DNA from: an uncultured Odoribacter sp.
Lineage (GTDB): Bacteria; Bacteroidota; Bacteroidia; Bacteroidales; Marinifilaceae
Direction of reading: 5' to 3'
Assembly (NCBI GenBank): GCA_944321145.1
Contig: CALUKF010000033.1
Location: 1-34,957, forward strand
Length of the DNA: 34,957 nt
The notes under the pieces are model-generated. The model made no database searches, was not told the origin of the DNA, and worked only from the letters and a program-made list of their open reading frames with translations. Positions 24,387 through 33,888 of this stretch are shown here, piece by piece (positions within the stretch are counted from its first letter, which is position 1; every line of letters begins with the position of its first letter). The position numbers and the translations under genes are program-made.

Positions 24387-27300
24387 TTATTCGTTCTTTT
24401 TGGGCAAGTCGCGTTCAGGATCAAAATCCTTCATAAAGACGTATTGCTTTGCGAGGGCTTTTTTCTTGTTGCGGCTTCCACTCTTGTCCATAGAGGCGTA
24501 AATGGCGGGTACGATAATCATCGTGATGATGGTAGAGAATACCATACCGCCTATCACGGCAATACCCATAGGTCGCCAAGTTTCTGCCCCTTCACCCGTA
24601 CTGAGCGCCATAGGCACCATGCCGAGGATGGTTGTGAGAGAGGTCATCAGCACCGGACGCAAACGGGAACGGCAAGAACGGGCGATGGCTTCGTAAAGCG
24701 GAACGCCACGTTCGCGCATCAGGTTGATAAAGTCGATAAGCACAATGCCATTCTTTGTCACAATGCCGACCAGCATGACTGCTCCGAGGGCTGCCACAAT
24801 ACTGAGGGGCGTGTCGGTCATGAGAAGGGCAATCACTACACCGGTAAAGGCAAAGGGAATTGCCATCATGATGATGAACGGCATTTTGAAGGACTCGAAT
24901 TCTGCTGCCATAACAATGTAAACAAGCATCAATGATAACAACAACAGCCAAATCAGCGAGGAGAAGGACTCTTGTTGGTCTTCATAATTACCGCCGACGA
25001 AAAGGCTGACATCTGCGGGAACATCTTCCAGATTATCGATGATTTGCTGTGCGCCAATGGCGATTTCACCCATAGGTACACCTGCAGCCGGAGTGATGGA
25101 CACTTTCAGGATACGCTGTTTGCTTTTGCGTTCGATATTTGGCGGGGAGAAATATTCTTTGATTTCTCCAAGTTCTTTAAGCCGCACCTTGTTGCCGTAT
25201 CCGTCTGTGATGAGCATGTTCTCGACGGCAGTAAGGGAGGAACGGTATTTTTCTTCGAGGCGAACGATGATGTCATATTCTTCGCCGTCTTCCTTGTATT
25301 TGCTATTACGGTAACCGTAGATGTTGTTACGGAGGAAACTACCAACCTGCGAGGTGGTAAGGGCATGGCGGGCAAGTTTGTCCGGATTGAGGGCAATCTG
25401 GAGTTCTGCCTTGTCTTCGTCCCGGCTGATTTTGATGTCCTCTGCGCCGGGTATTTCATGGGCACGACGGGCAATGTCTTGTGCCAAACGAGTAGTGGCG
25501 TTGAAGTCATGTCCCATAATTTCGATGTCCACACTGTTACCCATGGAACCGCCCATAGAACCGGCAGAAACGGTATATTGGAGAACATCCGGGAAGCGTT
25601 TGAGTATATCGCGAATTTGGTCGGCAATCACAAACACGCTGCGGTTACGCTCCTTGAGGTCGGTGATACGGATACGCATATTGAGGATATTACTGCCTGT
25701 GCTGTTCATCAAGGAGGCGCTGGAGGCTTCCTCCTCGCTACCGTAAGAAAGGTTGATGATGGTAATTTCAGGTACTTCGGCACGAATGACGGAGTCAATG
25801 TCCAATGCGATTTGTTTGGTGACTTCCACACGCTGTCCGGATTGCATTTTGGCATAAACATTCAAGTTGCCCTGGTCATTCTGGGGCATGAAGTCCGTCT
25901 GAATATAACGGCTCAAGCCGCAAGAACCGAGGAATAGGAATGCCATAGTGCAAATAGTCATCGCCTTATGGTGCAGTACCCAGCGGATAAGTTTTTCATA
26001 GCCCGAATCAAGGGCGTTTAATTGCTTGGTGACAAAAAGGTAGAAACTGAAGCGTCCGGGTTTCGGCTCTTTGTTTTGTATTTTCATCAACTGCGAGCAG
26101 AGCATGGGGGTCAGGGAGATTGCAGTAATGGTAGAGGTGCATATCGTAATGCAGACAATCCATCCCAATTGCTTGAAAAGGATACCCGTCATGCCGCTCA
26201 CAAGTGTCAGCGGAAAGAATACCGCAACAGTCACCAAAGTTGTGACTATTACAGACAGCCACACTTCGTTGGTACCATAGATGGCAGCTTCGCGTGGGCG
26301 GCTGCCGCGGTCGATGTGTTTGGTGACATTCTCCAGAACTACAATCGCATCGTCCACAACCATACCGATGGCGATAGAGAGGGACGACAAGGAGATAACG
26401 TTTAGGGATTCTCCTGTGGCATACAAATAAATAAAGGCGACAATCAATGAAATGGGGATGGTCAGTGCGATGATGAAAGTGGCACGCCAACGACCCAGGA
26501 ACAGGAATACCACAAGCACTACGAAAATGAGGGCATAGAGCAGGGTTTCTTGCAAGTTGTCAATGGCTTTCACGATGAAATCCGAGTTGTCGGAAATAAT
26601 CTGGAACTGGATGTCGGCAGGAAGTTCTTTCATGGCGATTTCCAGTTCCGCCTTGGCTTCTTTGGCGACTGCCACAGCGTTGGCATCGGTTTGTTTGGAC
26701 ACCATCAGCACGCAACCGCGTCCCCGGTTGACAGTCTGTTCAAGGGTTATGTCTTGGAGTGTATCGCGAACGGTGGCAATATCGTGAAGAAAAATGGTCT
26801 TGTCTTTATCGCGTCCGATGACGATGTTCTTGATTTGGTCGCTCTCTTCAAATTCCCCTTCAACACGCATGGAGTAGTCCATATTGCCCATTTTTACGCT
26901 ACCTGCAGAGACATCGATGTTTTCCGCCAAGATTTTGCTGCCGATTTGGTCAAGTGTCAGGTTGTAGGCATCAAGTTTGTTAGGGTCGAGATCTACATAA
27001 ACAACACGCTCGGGAGCACCGGCAACGGTCACGGAAGCCACGCCATCCACCCGGTTCAGGCGGGTTACTACTTTGTCGTCGAGGATTTTGTCAATACCGG
27101 AATAAGATTCCTTGGCAGTCACTGCGTAGGTGAGGATGGGAATCATGGAAGTATTGAACCTCATAATAGTCGGACGGTCAATATCGTCCGGCAAGTTTTG
27201 CATGGCTTTGTCTACAGCATCACGCACGTCATTGGAGGCTTCGTCAAGATTAGCTTCCCATTCAAATTCCAGGGAAATAACGGCAAGGTTATCATAAGAG

Positions 27301-27548
27301 GTGGAGGTCAGCTCTTTTAGTTCGTCAACAGAATTGAGCTGGTCTTCCAGGATTTTGGTGACATTCTCTTCAATGTCCGAAGCGTTGGCACCGGGATAAG
27401 TCGCCATGACCGTGAGGTAAGGCGGGTCCATCTTCGGGAACTGGTCTACAGGCAATTGAATGTAGGAGGCAACACCCAGCACCAAGATGGCAAGAAATAT
27501 CATCAAGGTGGAGATGGGTTTGTTTACCGCTGTACTGTATATACTCAT
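24387..27548 (-). CDS. RND-family multidrug efflux permease (HAE1/AcrB type)
   Basis: The protein has 1053 residues from the ATG at 27548 (MSIYSTAVNKPIST); the frame extends upstream into the fusion-protein gene but that start is rejected. It has the RND layout of two halves, each with a large periplasmic loop, and 12 membrane segments. The proton-relay residues are present: D399-D400 (GMVVDDAIVVLENV) and K932 (GIVTKNGIVLIDF), equal to D407, D408 and K940 of AcrB. It pumps hydrophobic compounds using the proton gradient. It lies 16 bases after the membrane fusion protein gene. The substrate cannot be predicted. Confidence 0.95.
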   Translation of the reverse strand: MSIYSTAVNKPISTLMIFLAILVLGVASYIQLPVDQFPKMDPPYLTVMATYPGANASDIEENVTKILEDQLNSVDELKELTSTSYDNLAVISLEFEWEANLDEASNDVRDAVDKAMQNLPDDIDRPTIMRFNTSMIPILTYAVTAKESYSGIDKILDDKVVTRLNRVDGVASVTVAGAPERVVYVDLDPNKLDAYNLTLDQIGSKILAENIDVSAGSVKMGNMDYSMRVEGEFEESDQIKNIVIGRDKDKTIFLHDIATVRDTLQDITLEQTVNRGRGCVLMVSKQTDANAVAVAKEAKAELEIAMKELPADIQFQIISDNSDFIVKAIDNLQETLLYALIFVVLVVFLFLGRWRATFIIALTIPISLIVAFIYLYATGESLNVISLSSLSIAIGMVVDDAIVVLENVTKHIDRGSRPREAAIYGTNEVWLSVIVTTLVTVAVFFPLTLVSGMTGILFKQLGWIVCITICTSTITAISLTPMLCSQLMKIQNKEPKPGRFSFYLFVTKQLNALDSGYEKLIRWVLHHKAMTICTMAFLFLGSCGLSRYIQTDFMPQNDQGNLNVYAKMQSGQRVEVTKQIALDIDSVIRAEVPEITIINLSYGSEEEASSASLMNSTGSNILNMRIRITDLKERNRSVFVIADQIRDILKRFPDVLQYTVSAGSMGGSMGNSVDIEIMGHDFNATTRLAQDIARRAHEIPGAEDIKISRDEDKAELQIALNPDKLARHALTTSQVGSFLRNNIYGYRNSKYKEDGEEYDIIVRLEEKYRSSLTAVENMLITDGYGNKVRLKELGEIKEYFSPPNIERKSKQRILKVSITPAAGVPMGEIAIGAQQIIDNLEDVPADVSLFVGGNYEDQQESFSSLIWLLLLSLMLVYIVMAAEFESFKMPFIIMMAIPFAFTGVVIALLMTDTPLSIVAALGAVMLVGIVTKNGIVLIDFINLMRERGVPLYEAIARSCRSRLRPVLMTSLTTILGMVPMALSTGEGAETWRPMGIAVIGGMVFSTIITMIIVPAIYASMDKSGSRNKKKALAKQYVFMKDFDPERDLPKKNE

Positions 27549-27564
27549 GGTTTTAGGATTTAAG

Positions 27565-28602
27565 TTATTGTTGGATATCCAATTTCGTGCCGTCAACCAA
27601 ACGGGCTTGTCCCACAACGACTAACTCGTCTCCTTCATGGATTTCGTCGGAGAGAAGTTCCACTTTGTCATCAAAGCGCCTACCCAACTTTACGGCAACG
27701 CGCTTGGCAATGCCATTTTTGTTAAGGAAAACATAACGGTCGTTAGAACCTTGAAGTTTCAAGACAGCAATGGCAGGGGCAACCACGGTCTCGGTCTCGC
27801 CAATGAAGAAATTGATGGTGCCGTACATGCCGGATTTCAATGCCTCGTCTGCATTCGGAAGGGTTACTTCCACAGTGAAGGTACGCGATGCAGGGTCAAT
27901 GGTCGGGTAAACAATGCTTACCGTGCCACGGAATGTCTTGTCGGGATAGATATTGCTCTGCAATTCTACCTTAGTGCCTTTTTGGATGGCAAGATAATAT
28001 TGTTCGGCAAGATTGACGTAAGCCTTCATCGGATTGGTCTTCTCTATGGCAATGATAGAGGGTTTGCTTGCTCCGCCAACAGCCATGCCGGTATAGACTT
28101 CGCCATTTTCAAAATACTTGCCGGTGACTACACCGTCGAAAGGAGCGAGCATTTGGGTGTTTTCTTTCAAGAATTCGTAATTGCTCTTAGCCACTTCATA
28201 TTGGGTTACGGCAGCATCGTATGCTTGTTTGCTGATGCTATTGGTCTTATTCAAAGTGACAGCACGGTCGTACTCGGCTTTCAAGTTTTCCAACTGCACC
28301 TCTGCCTGCACCAAATTGGTCTGGTCCATTTCCACCAGTACTTCACCTTGACGGATGCGGTCGCCGACTTCCACATGAATGGCTTTGATGCGTCCGGTGG
28401 ATGCAGGGGCATAATAAACTTGTTCATCTGCCACCAAGTTGGCAGTTTGTTCCACCGTGTTGGCAATGGTAGTTTTCTCTAATTTCAGGACTTTCACCGG
28501 TACGGTTTCCGTGGCGGCAGTTTTCTGTTCCTGTCCTTTCTTCCCGGAACATCCGGCGAGAAGGGCAAGTGTCATAAGCGATAAAATGATATTCTTCATC
28601 AT
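27565..28602 (-). CDS. Efflux RND periplasmic adaptor (membrane fusion) lipoprotein
   Basis: The protein has 345 residues. The lipobox LLAGC gives a lipidated Cys at 18, anchoring it to the inner membrane. The lipoyl half-motifs (GRIKAIHVEVGDRIRQGEVLVEMD, about 70-95, and APFDGVVTGKYFENGEVYTG, about 153-172) flank an alpha-helical hairpin (about 97-145), followed by beta-barrel and membrane-proximal domains. It links the RND permease to the outer membrane factor. It starts 10 bases after the tolC-type gene stop. Confidence 0.94.
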   Translation of the reverse strand: MMKNIILSLMTLALLAGCSGKKGQEQKTAATETVPVKVLKLEKTTIANTVEQTANLVADEQVYYAPASTGRIKAIHVEVGDRIRQGEVLVEMDQTNLVQAEVQLENLKAEYDRAVTLNKTNSISKQAYDAAVTQYEVAKSNYEFLKENTQMLAPFDGVVTGKYFENGEVYTGMAVGGASKPSIIAIEKTNPMKAYVNLAEQYYLAIQKGTKVELQSNIYPDKTFRGTVSIVYPTIDPASRTFTVEVTLPNADEALKSGMYGTINFFIGETETVVAPAIAVLKLQGSNDRYVFLNKNGIAKRVAVKLGRRFDDKVELLSDEIHEGDELVVVGQARLVDGTKLDIQQ

Positions 28603-28612
28603 GGCTAAGCAT

Positions 28613-29902
28613 TTATTTTAGTTCGTTATATAGTTTCAAAAGTTGAGTCTGTGCCTCCAGCAGGGTCAGGCAGGCAGATGTGTAATTGTTTTCGGCTTCC
28701 AGATAATTGTTATTGGCTTGGGTCAAATCCAAACTGGAGATGGTGCCTACATTGTATTTGTTTTGATAACTCTCCAATACTTTCTTGGCAACAGTGATAT
28801 TCTCCTTTTGCAGATTGTAGTTTTCGAGGGCGTTCCGGAGATTGAATTTGTATTGTTCTTCTTGTAATTGCAGGTTATCTTCCAAAAGGCTTCGGGTAAT
28901 TTGGGTTTGTTCAAGGGTAATTTGTTCTTGCTTTAATTGTGATTTCCGCTGCAAGCCGGAAAATATCGGTATGGTCATAGAAACGGATGCCGTGTGAGGA
29001 ATGCTGCCGAAACCGCCTTTTTTAATCAGGTATTGATAAGCATAACTGGCATTGACGGATGGCGCGAATGCCCATTTTTGCAAGGCGACCATCTTCTCTT
29101 GCAATCTTTCTTGCGTAAGGGTAAGTTGGTATTCCAAGTTGCTGTTGATATCGAAATCTTTGGCTGCCAAAGTCAGAAATCCTTCTTCACCGAGAAAACT
29201 CTCCAGCTCATCCGTTAAAATAATCGGCGTGCCCGCCTGTAGCCCCAATTGAATACGCATCAGGTTGTAATTGACATCCAAGGTGCGTTGCATGGACAGA
29301 AGGCTGTTTTTCAGCTGTCCGACGGTAATCCGAATTTGGTCGGCATCCGTTTCCTCCACTGTCCCCGCCTTGTACATGTTCAGGGTGTGTTCCATGATTT
29401 TGTGCATATTGTCGAGATTATTCTCCAAAATGCCCACCAGCCGTTGGGTGACTAAAATCGTGTAATAGGAATTGTATACATTCTCTTTAATGGTCTGTTC
29501 ATCAATATCTACTTGTTGTTCGGCAACTTCTTTTGCAATTTTGCTGGTTTTTAAACCGACAATCCATTGCCCATTGAAAAGCAATTGTGAGACAGAGACT
29601 CCCAAACTGGAACGGTCTTCCATTTTAATGCCATTGCCGCCAAAGTCCATTTCCTTGCCGAAATTTGTGCTATACTCTAATGAGCCGCTGACTTGTGGCA
29701 AGCCTTGCGAGATGGATTCTGTAATCATTTGCTTTCTCAATTCGATGTCCAATTGGGAGGCTTGCAATTCTTTGTTGTGTTTCACTGCAAATTCCACTGC
29801 CTCTTCCAGCGAAAGCTGTTGCGGCTTTGCTGTTTCCTCCTGTGCATAAAGGAGGCAAGGCAATAGGAATGTGAGCCAGGTGATGATAATTCCTCTTTTC
29901 AT
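28613..29902 (-). CDS. TolC-family outer membrane efflux protein
   Basis: The protein has 429 residues. A signal peptide (hydrophobic residues 5-20, cleavage after LYA before QEE) is followed by LSLEEAVEFAVKHNKELQAS, the standard first helix of the outer membrane efflux family. Two repeats of long amphipathic helices are visible, with a second family motif at NVGTISSLDLTQANNNYLEAENNY (about 375-400). It forms the trimeric exit duct of the pump. It starts 11 bases after tetR. Confidence 0.94.
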   Translation of the reverse strand: MKRGIIITWLTFLLPCLLYAQEETAKPQQLSLEEAVEFAVKHNKELQASQLDIELRKQMITESISQGLPQVSGSLEYSTNFGKEMDFGGNGIKMEDRSSLGVSVSQLLFNGQWIVGLKTSKIAKEVAEQQVDIDEQTIKENVYNSYYTILVTQRLVGILENNLDNMHKIMEHTLNMYKAGTVEETDADQIRITVGQLKNSLLSMQRTLDVNYNLMRIQLGLQAGTPIILTDELESFLGEEGFLTLAAKDFDINSNLEYQLTLTQERLQEKMVALQKWAFAPSVNASYAYQYLIKKGGFGSIPHTASVSMTIPIFSGLQRKSQLKQEQITLEQTQITRSLLEDNLQLQEEQYKFNLRNALENYNLQKENITVAKKVLESYQNKYNVGTISSLDLTQANNNYLEAENNYTSACLTLLEAQTQLLKLYNELK

Positions 29903-29913
29903 GTGTTTTATAA

Positions 29914-30549
29914 TTAATGATGATTATTTTCTTCTTGCAACAGCCGGTCTAACACTTCCAATCCTTTGGGAGTGGCGAAATGCCGGACGGTGTTTTTGAT
30001 AATGGTAGCGAGCACAATATCCATGGGATAAGGAAGGGCATCGAAGGCTTCCGGGTCATGCAGGAATTCCAATTGTTTGTAAAACAAATAAATTTGCACC
30101 TCCCGATTAATGTCCTGTCGGAATGTACCTTCTGCAATGCCTTTGTCTATGAGTTGATTCAACATCTCTGTGACTGTTTTTGCGTCACGTTCCCTCATGC
30201 GTTGGTATACGGCAGGATGATACTTCTTCACATCGAACTGGTTGATGAATGCCAAGCTGTTTACGTTGCGCAGCAGTGAATCACGGATGGCAAGGAAAAA
30301 CTCTATGGCACTTTTTTCTTCCATCAGCACCCGGTAATTTTCCTGCGCCCTTTTGTTATTCCGGCGATACATCAACACCTGTTCCACCACGTCTTCCTTG
30401 TTCTGGAAAAACTGGTAGAGGGTTTTCTTCGAAATTTTAAGGTGCGAGCAAATGTCTTCCATTGACGTGCTCCGCAGCCCGTATTTCAGAAACAATCCGG
30501 ATATGTTTTCCAACAATTCTTCGCTTGCCTGTTTTTGTTCTTTGCTCAT
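29914..30549 (-). CDS. TetR/AcrR-family transcriptional regulator
   Basis: The protein has 211 residues from the ATG at 30549 (MSKEQKQASEEL); the frame extends to 30636, but the earlier start lacks family similarity. The N-terminal helix-turn-helix is clear: ISGLFLKYGLRSTSMEDICSHLKISKKTLYQFFQNKEDVV (about 15-55). The C-terminal part is the helical ligand and dimer domain. It is the first gene of the pump operon, so it probably represses its own operon and responds to a pump substrate. It is divergent from dnaG with 137 bases between start codons. Confidence 0.93.
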   Translation of the reverse strand: MSKEQKQASEELLENISGLFLKYGLRSTSMEDICSHLKISKKTLYQFFQNKEDVVEQVLMYRRNNKRAQENYRVLMEEKSAIEFFLAIRDSLLRNVNSLAFINQFDVKKYHPAVYQRMRERDAKTVTEMLNQLIDKGIAEGTFRQDINREVQIYLFYKQLEFLHDPEAFDALPYPMDIVLATIIKNTVRHFATPKGLEVLDRLLQEENNHH

Positions 30550-30610
30550 AGCCTTTTTGATACCACTGATACATGGAAACGTTCCGTACAAAAATCGTTC
30601 CCTCGTGCTG

Positions 30611-30618
30611 CAAAAATA
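30611..30618 (-). promoter_or_regulatory. Candidate -7 box of the tetR-efflux operon
   Basis: The minus strand reads TATTTTTG, a full TAnnTTTG match, 61 bases before the tetR start. No TTTG at the -33 position was found. A near-dyad ggaaacgttcc at 30573-30583 lies between the box and the gene and could be an operator, at low confidence. Confidence 0.35.
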
Positions 30619-30648
30619 CATAAATAATGTGACCATGCTTCGGATGCC

Positions 30649-30679
30649 TTGTTAAAGTTGTGTGAAATCACTACTTTTG
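30649..30679 (+). promoter_or_regulatory. Promoter of dnaG, giving a leaderless or near-leaderless message
   Basis: TACTTTTG at 30672-30679 matches TAnnTTTG, with TTG at 30649-30651 at about the -33 position. The box ends 7 bases before the dnaG ATG at 30687, so transcription should start at or just before the start codon. Confidence 0.5.
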
Positions 30680-30686
30680 CTCTGCC

Positions 30687-32621
30687 ATGATAGATCAAGC
30701 AACGATACAGAAAATATTTGATACAGCGGACATTTACGAAGTGATTTCTGAATTTGTCCACTTGAAGAAGAGAGGCGTAAACTACGTGGGCTGTTGTCCG
30801 TTTCATAATGAAAAGACAGGCTCGTTCACAGTCTCCCCCGCGAAAGGCATTTATAAATGCTTTGGGTGCGGGAAGGGGGGCAATGTCGTTAATTTTATCA
30901 TGGAGCACGAACAAATGTCTTACGTTGAAGCATTGCGTTGGTTGGCTGCTAAATACAACATCCCTATCGAGGAACGGGAACTTACCGAAGACGAAAAACG
31001 CGAAAAATCCGAACGGGAGAGTATGTTGATTGTGACTTCATACGCCGAAGACTTTTTCGTTGAGCAATTGCTCCATACAGACGAAGGGCAATCCGTTGGC
31101 TTAAGTTATTTTCATCGCCGGGGCTTGGACGAGAAAACCATTGAAAAATTCGGTTTGGGCTATTGCCCGGAGGCTTGGGATGCTTTCACCAAAGCAGCTT
31201 TGGAGAAAGGCTATAAACAGGAGTTCTTAGTCAAGACCGGTCTGACCATTGAAAGCGAGCGCGGGCTTTTCGACCGCTTTCGGGCGCGGGTGATGTTTCC
31301 CATCCGCGATATCGCCGGGAAAATCATTGCTTTTGGCGGACGCATCATGACCAACGACAAGAAGAGTGCCAAATACCTGAATTCTCCGGAATCCGAAATT
31401 TACCACAAGAGCCGCACCCTGTACGGCATTTACTTTGCCAAGAGGAGTATCGTACAGCAAAACCGTTGCTATTTGGTGGAAGGCTATTTGGATGTGATTT
31501 CTTTTCACCAGAAAGGCATTGAGAACACGGTGGCATCTTCCGGCACCTCCCTGACTGTCGAGCAAATCCGCTTGATACGCCGGCTTACTCCCAATGTGAC
31601 CATCATCTATGATGGTGATGCGGCAGGCATCAAAGCTTCCCTCCGGGGAATTGACTTGGTGTTGGAAGAGGGTTTGAATGTCCGTGTCGTCTCTCTGCCC
31701 GAAGGCGAAGACCCGGATTCATACGCCCAGACGCATACCACCGAGGAAATTCAAGAATACATTGCAACCCACGAGACTGATTTTATTCATTTCAAAACTC
31801 ACCTTCTTTTGCAACAGGCGGGAACAGACCCCATCGAGCGGGCACGTTTGATAACCGACATTGTCCGCACCATCTCGCTCATCCCGGACAACATCACCCG
31901 TTCTGTTTACGTGCAGGAAACTGCTGCCCAAATGAAGGTGGAGGAAGCCATGCTCTATGCCGAAATTGCCCGCTTGCGGCGAAAGGAGTCGGGCAGCCCG
32001 ACGATTGCCCAGCGCAAAGCGATTGTGCAACAATTGCCGGAATCTCATTTAGAGGATGGACAAAAGGCTGCCTTGCCTTGCAATGATGAGGAGCGGATGT
32101 TAATTCGCTATCTTTTAAAATTCGGCATGGAGCCGCTTTATGAGGAAGAACGGGAGGGGCAGACGGTCGTTCAAACTGTGGGAGACTATATCTTGCAGGA
32201 ATTGGAAGAAGATGACCTCCTTTTGCTTGACCCCCGTTGGTACATTATCCAGACAGAATTTCGCACCCATTACCAGCAACCGGGTTTTATTCCTGAGCGT
32301 TATTTTGCTACTTACTCCGAGCCGGAAGTCAATATGGCTGTCGCCGATGTCTTGAGCGAGCCCTACGAATTAAGCAAAATCTGGAAAGAAGTGGATGTCG
32401 GCACACTTGCCGAACGCGACCTTTTGGTGGATTTGTTGCCCAAAGTGGTAGATAATTATAAGATGCGACGGGTGGAATTGATGTGCCGTGACATTGACCG
32501 TCGCATTGTAGAGTTGCAATCATCCGGCAATACGGAGGAATTGCTTCCCCTGCTCCGCCGCAAAACGACCCTCAACATCATCCGCAAACACCTTACGGAA
32601 AAATTAGGGCGCACAATTTGA
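30687..32621 (+). CDS. dnaG: DNA primase
   Basis: The protein has 644 residues. The N-terminal CHC2 zinc-binding domain is at about 35-62 with ligands C37, H40, C58 and C61. The Toprim catalytic core contains LVEGYLDV (E265) and YDGDAAG (D309, D311), the metal-binding acids. The C-terminal third is the helicase-interaction region, divergent and longer in Bacteroidota. It makes RNA primers for replication. The start MIDQATIQKIF is the usual N-terminus. It ends 9 bases from the convergent sotB-like gene, and no separate terminator is visible in that gap. Confidence 0.97.
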   Translation: MIDQATIQKIFDTADIYEVISEFVHLKKRGVNYVGCCPFHNEKTGSFTVSPAKGIYKCFGCGKGGNVVNFIMEHEQMSYVEALRWLAAKYNIPIEERELTEDEKREKSERESMLIVTSYAEDFFVEQLLHTDEGQSVGLSYFHRRGLDEKTIEKFGLGYCPEAWDAFTKAALEKGYKQEFLVKTGLTIESERGLFDRFRARVMFPIRDIAGKIIAFGGRIMTNDKKSAKYLNSPESEIYHKSRTLYGIYFAKRSIVQQNRCYLVEGYLDVISFHQKGIENTVASSGTSLTVEQIRLIRRLTPNVTIIYDGDAAGIKASLRGIDLVLEEGLNVRVVSLPEGEDPDSYAQTHTTEEIQEYIATHETDFIHFKTHLLLQQAGTDPIERARLITDIVRTISLIPDNITRSVYVQETAAQMKVEEAMLYAEIARLRRKESGSPTIAQRKAIVQQLPESHLEDGQKAALPCNDEERMLIRYLLKFGMEPLYEEEREGQTVVQTVGDYILQELEEDDLLLLDPRWYIIQTEFRTHYQQPGFIPERYFATYSEPEVNMAVADVLSEPYELSKIWKEVDVGTLAERDLLVDLLPKVVDNYKMRRVELMCRDIDRRIVELQSSGNTEELLPLLRRKTTLNIIRKHLTEKLGRTI

Positions 32622-32630
32622 CTTGCCTTT

Positions 32631-33812
32631 TCACGTCCTGTGCACCTTTTTCAGTTTCCTCAGGACAACCCTGTCCCAATAGAGAAAAGCAGCAAAGGCA
32701 ATGGCAGCACCGGCATATCCGATTTCTGCAATGGAGAGATAGGTACATACCGCTCCGCCAATGCTTGTGCCAATGGCAATGCCGAGATTAAAAATTCCTG
32801 AGAAAATAGACATTGACACAGAAGTTGCGTCCAACGGAGACTTGTTGATGACTTCTGCTTGGAGCGATACATTGAATGCCGTCATTGCCATGCCCCAGAC
32901 TGCACACAGCAAAATGACTCCGGATGAAGAATTTGAAGCCACCTGCAATAGTCCCAGGCAACCGGCAACGCAGAGAATAATCGTCGTCAGGAACCGATAA
33001 GGAGCCTTGGGGTAAAACTTCGAGAATGCCATACTGCCAATAATCCCCATCCCCCCGAATATCATCAGCGTCATGGTAATCCGGCTGTCAGTCAAGTGTG
33101 CTACCTGTTTGAGGAAAGGCTCGATATAACTATATCCGGTGTAATACGCCGTAGCTATGGCAAACGACAGGATATACAATCCTGCCAACACCGGATTCTT
33201 CAACAGTGTCGGCAATTTATGTAACGGGAAGCCCCCACGGCTCGGCACTTTAGGCAGCGAAAAAGCTAAATAGGCGAACGTGGCAAAAGCAAAAATACCG
33301 ACACAGAGGAAAGTCATCCGCCATCCGATTTGCAGCCCGATAACCCGTCCCAATGGCAATCCGAAAATCATAGCGACAGATGTCCCCGTCACAATCAGGC
33401 TCAACGCCAGCGGGCGGCATCTTTCCGGCACCAACCGCACGGCAATGGGCGACACAATCGACCAGAAAATAGCATGTGTACAGGCAACTCCGATTCTCGA
33501 AAGCATCAGCATCCCAAACCCTTCTGACAGCGACGACAATACTTGGCAAACCCCGAACAGCAGGATTACCCATAGCAACAACCGTCTCATTTCCCACTTG
33601 GATACCAAAATCATCAGCGGCAACGAAAGCAACATCACCACCCATGCATACACCGAAATCAATGTCCCCGCATGAGCCTCCGTCATATCAAAATCCTGCG
33701 CAATATCCGTCAACAGCCCAATCGGAATAAACTCCGACGTATTAAAAATAAAAGCCGCACACGTCAACCCAATCAACTGCCCCCAATTCCTAAAAGTCAT
33801 TTTGTTTCCCAT
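32631..33812 (-). CDS. sotB: SotB-like sugar efflux transporter (MFS, DHA1)
   Basis: The protein has 393 residues with about 12 membrane segments. Motifs shared with E. coli SotB/YdeA are plain: FNTSEFIPIGLLTDIAQDF, ISVYAWVVMLLSLPLM, SRIGVACTHAIFWSI, LPLGRVIGLQIGWRMTF, YTGYSYIEPF and FSGIFNLGIAIG. SotB exports arabinose-type sugars and related compounds by proton antiport. It is monocistronic as seen here, with the dnaG stop on one side and a 76-base gap to hsdR on the other. The start at 33812 (MGNKMTF) or the ATG at 33800 are both possible. Confidence 0.85.
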   Translation of the reverse strand: MGNKMTFRNWGQLIGLTCAAFIFNTSEFIPIGLLTDIAQDFDMTEAHAGTLISVYAWVVMLLSLPLMILVSKWEMRRLLLWVILLFGVCQVLSSLSEGFGMLMLSRIGVACTHAIFWSIVSPIAVRLVPERCRPLALSLIVTGTSVAMIFGLPLGRVIGLQIGWRMTFLCVGIFAFATFAYLAFSLPKVPSRGGFPLHKLPTLLKNPVLAGLYILSFAIATAYYTGYSYIEPFLKQVAHLTDSRITMTLMIFGGMGIIGSMAFSKFYPKAPYRFLTTIILCVAGCLGLLQVASNSSSGVILLCAVWGMAMTAFNVSLQAEVINKSPLDATSVSMSIFSGIFNLGIAIGTSIGGAVCTYLSIAEIGYAGAAIAFAAFLYWDRVVLRKLKKVHRT

Positions 33813-33888
33813 ATTACCCTCTTTTGCGTATTTCCGTTCCTGTTGCGATTTGAATGCTTATACAATAAATGCGATGACAGGATCAACT

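Noticed and set aside
24972-25937. Long plus-strand open frames antisense to the RND permease (also 26550-27320, and 27637-28482 over the adaptor gene)
   Set aside because: They mirror the codon pattern of the real genes on the other strand; protein sequences are His/Phe/Gly-rich without domains.
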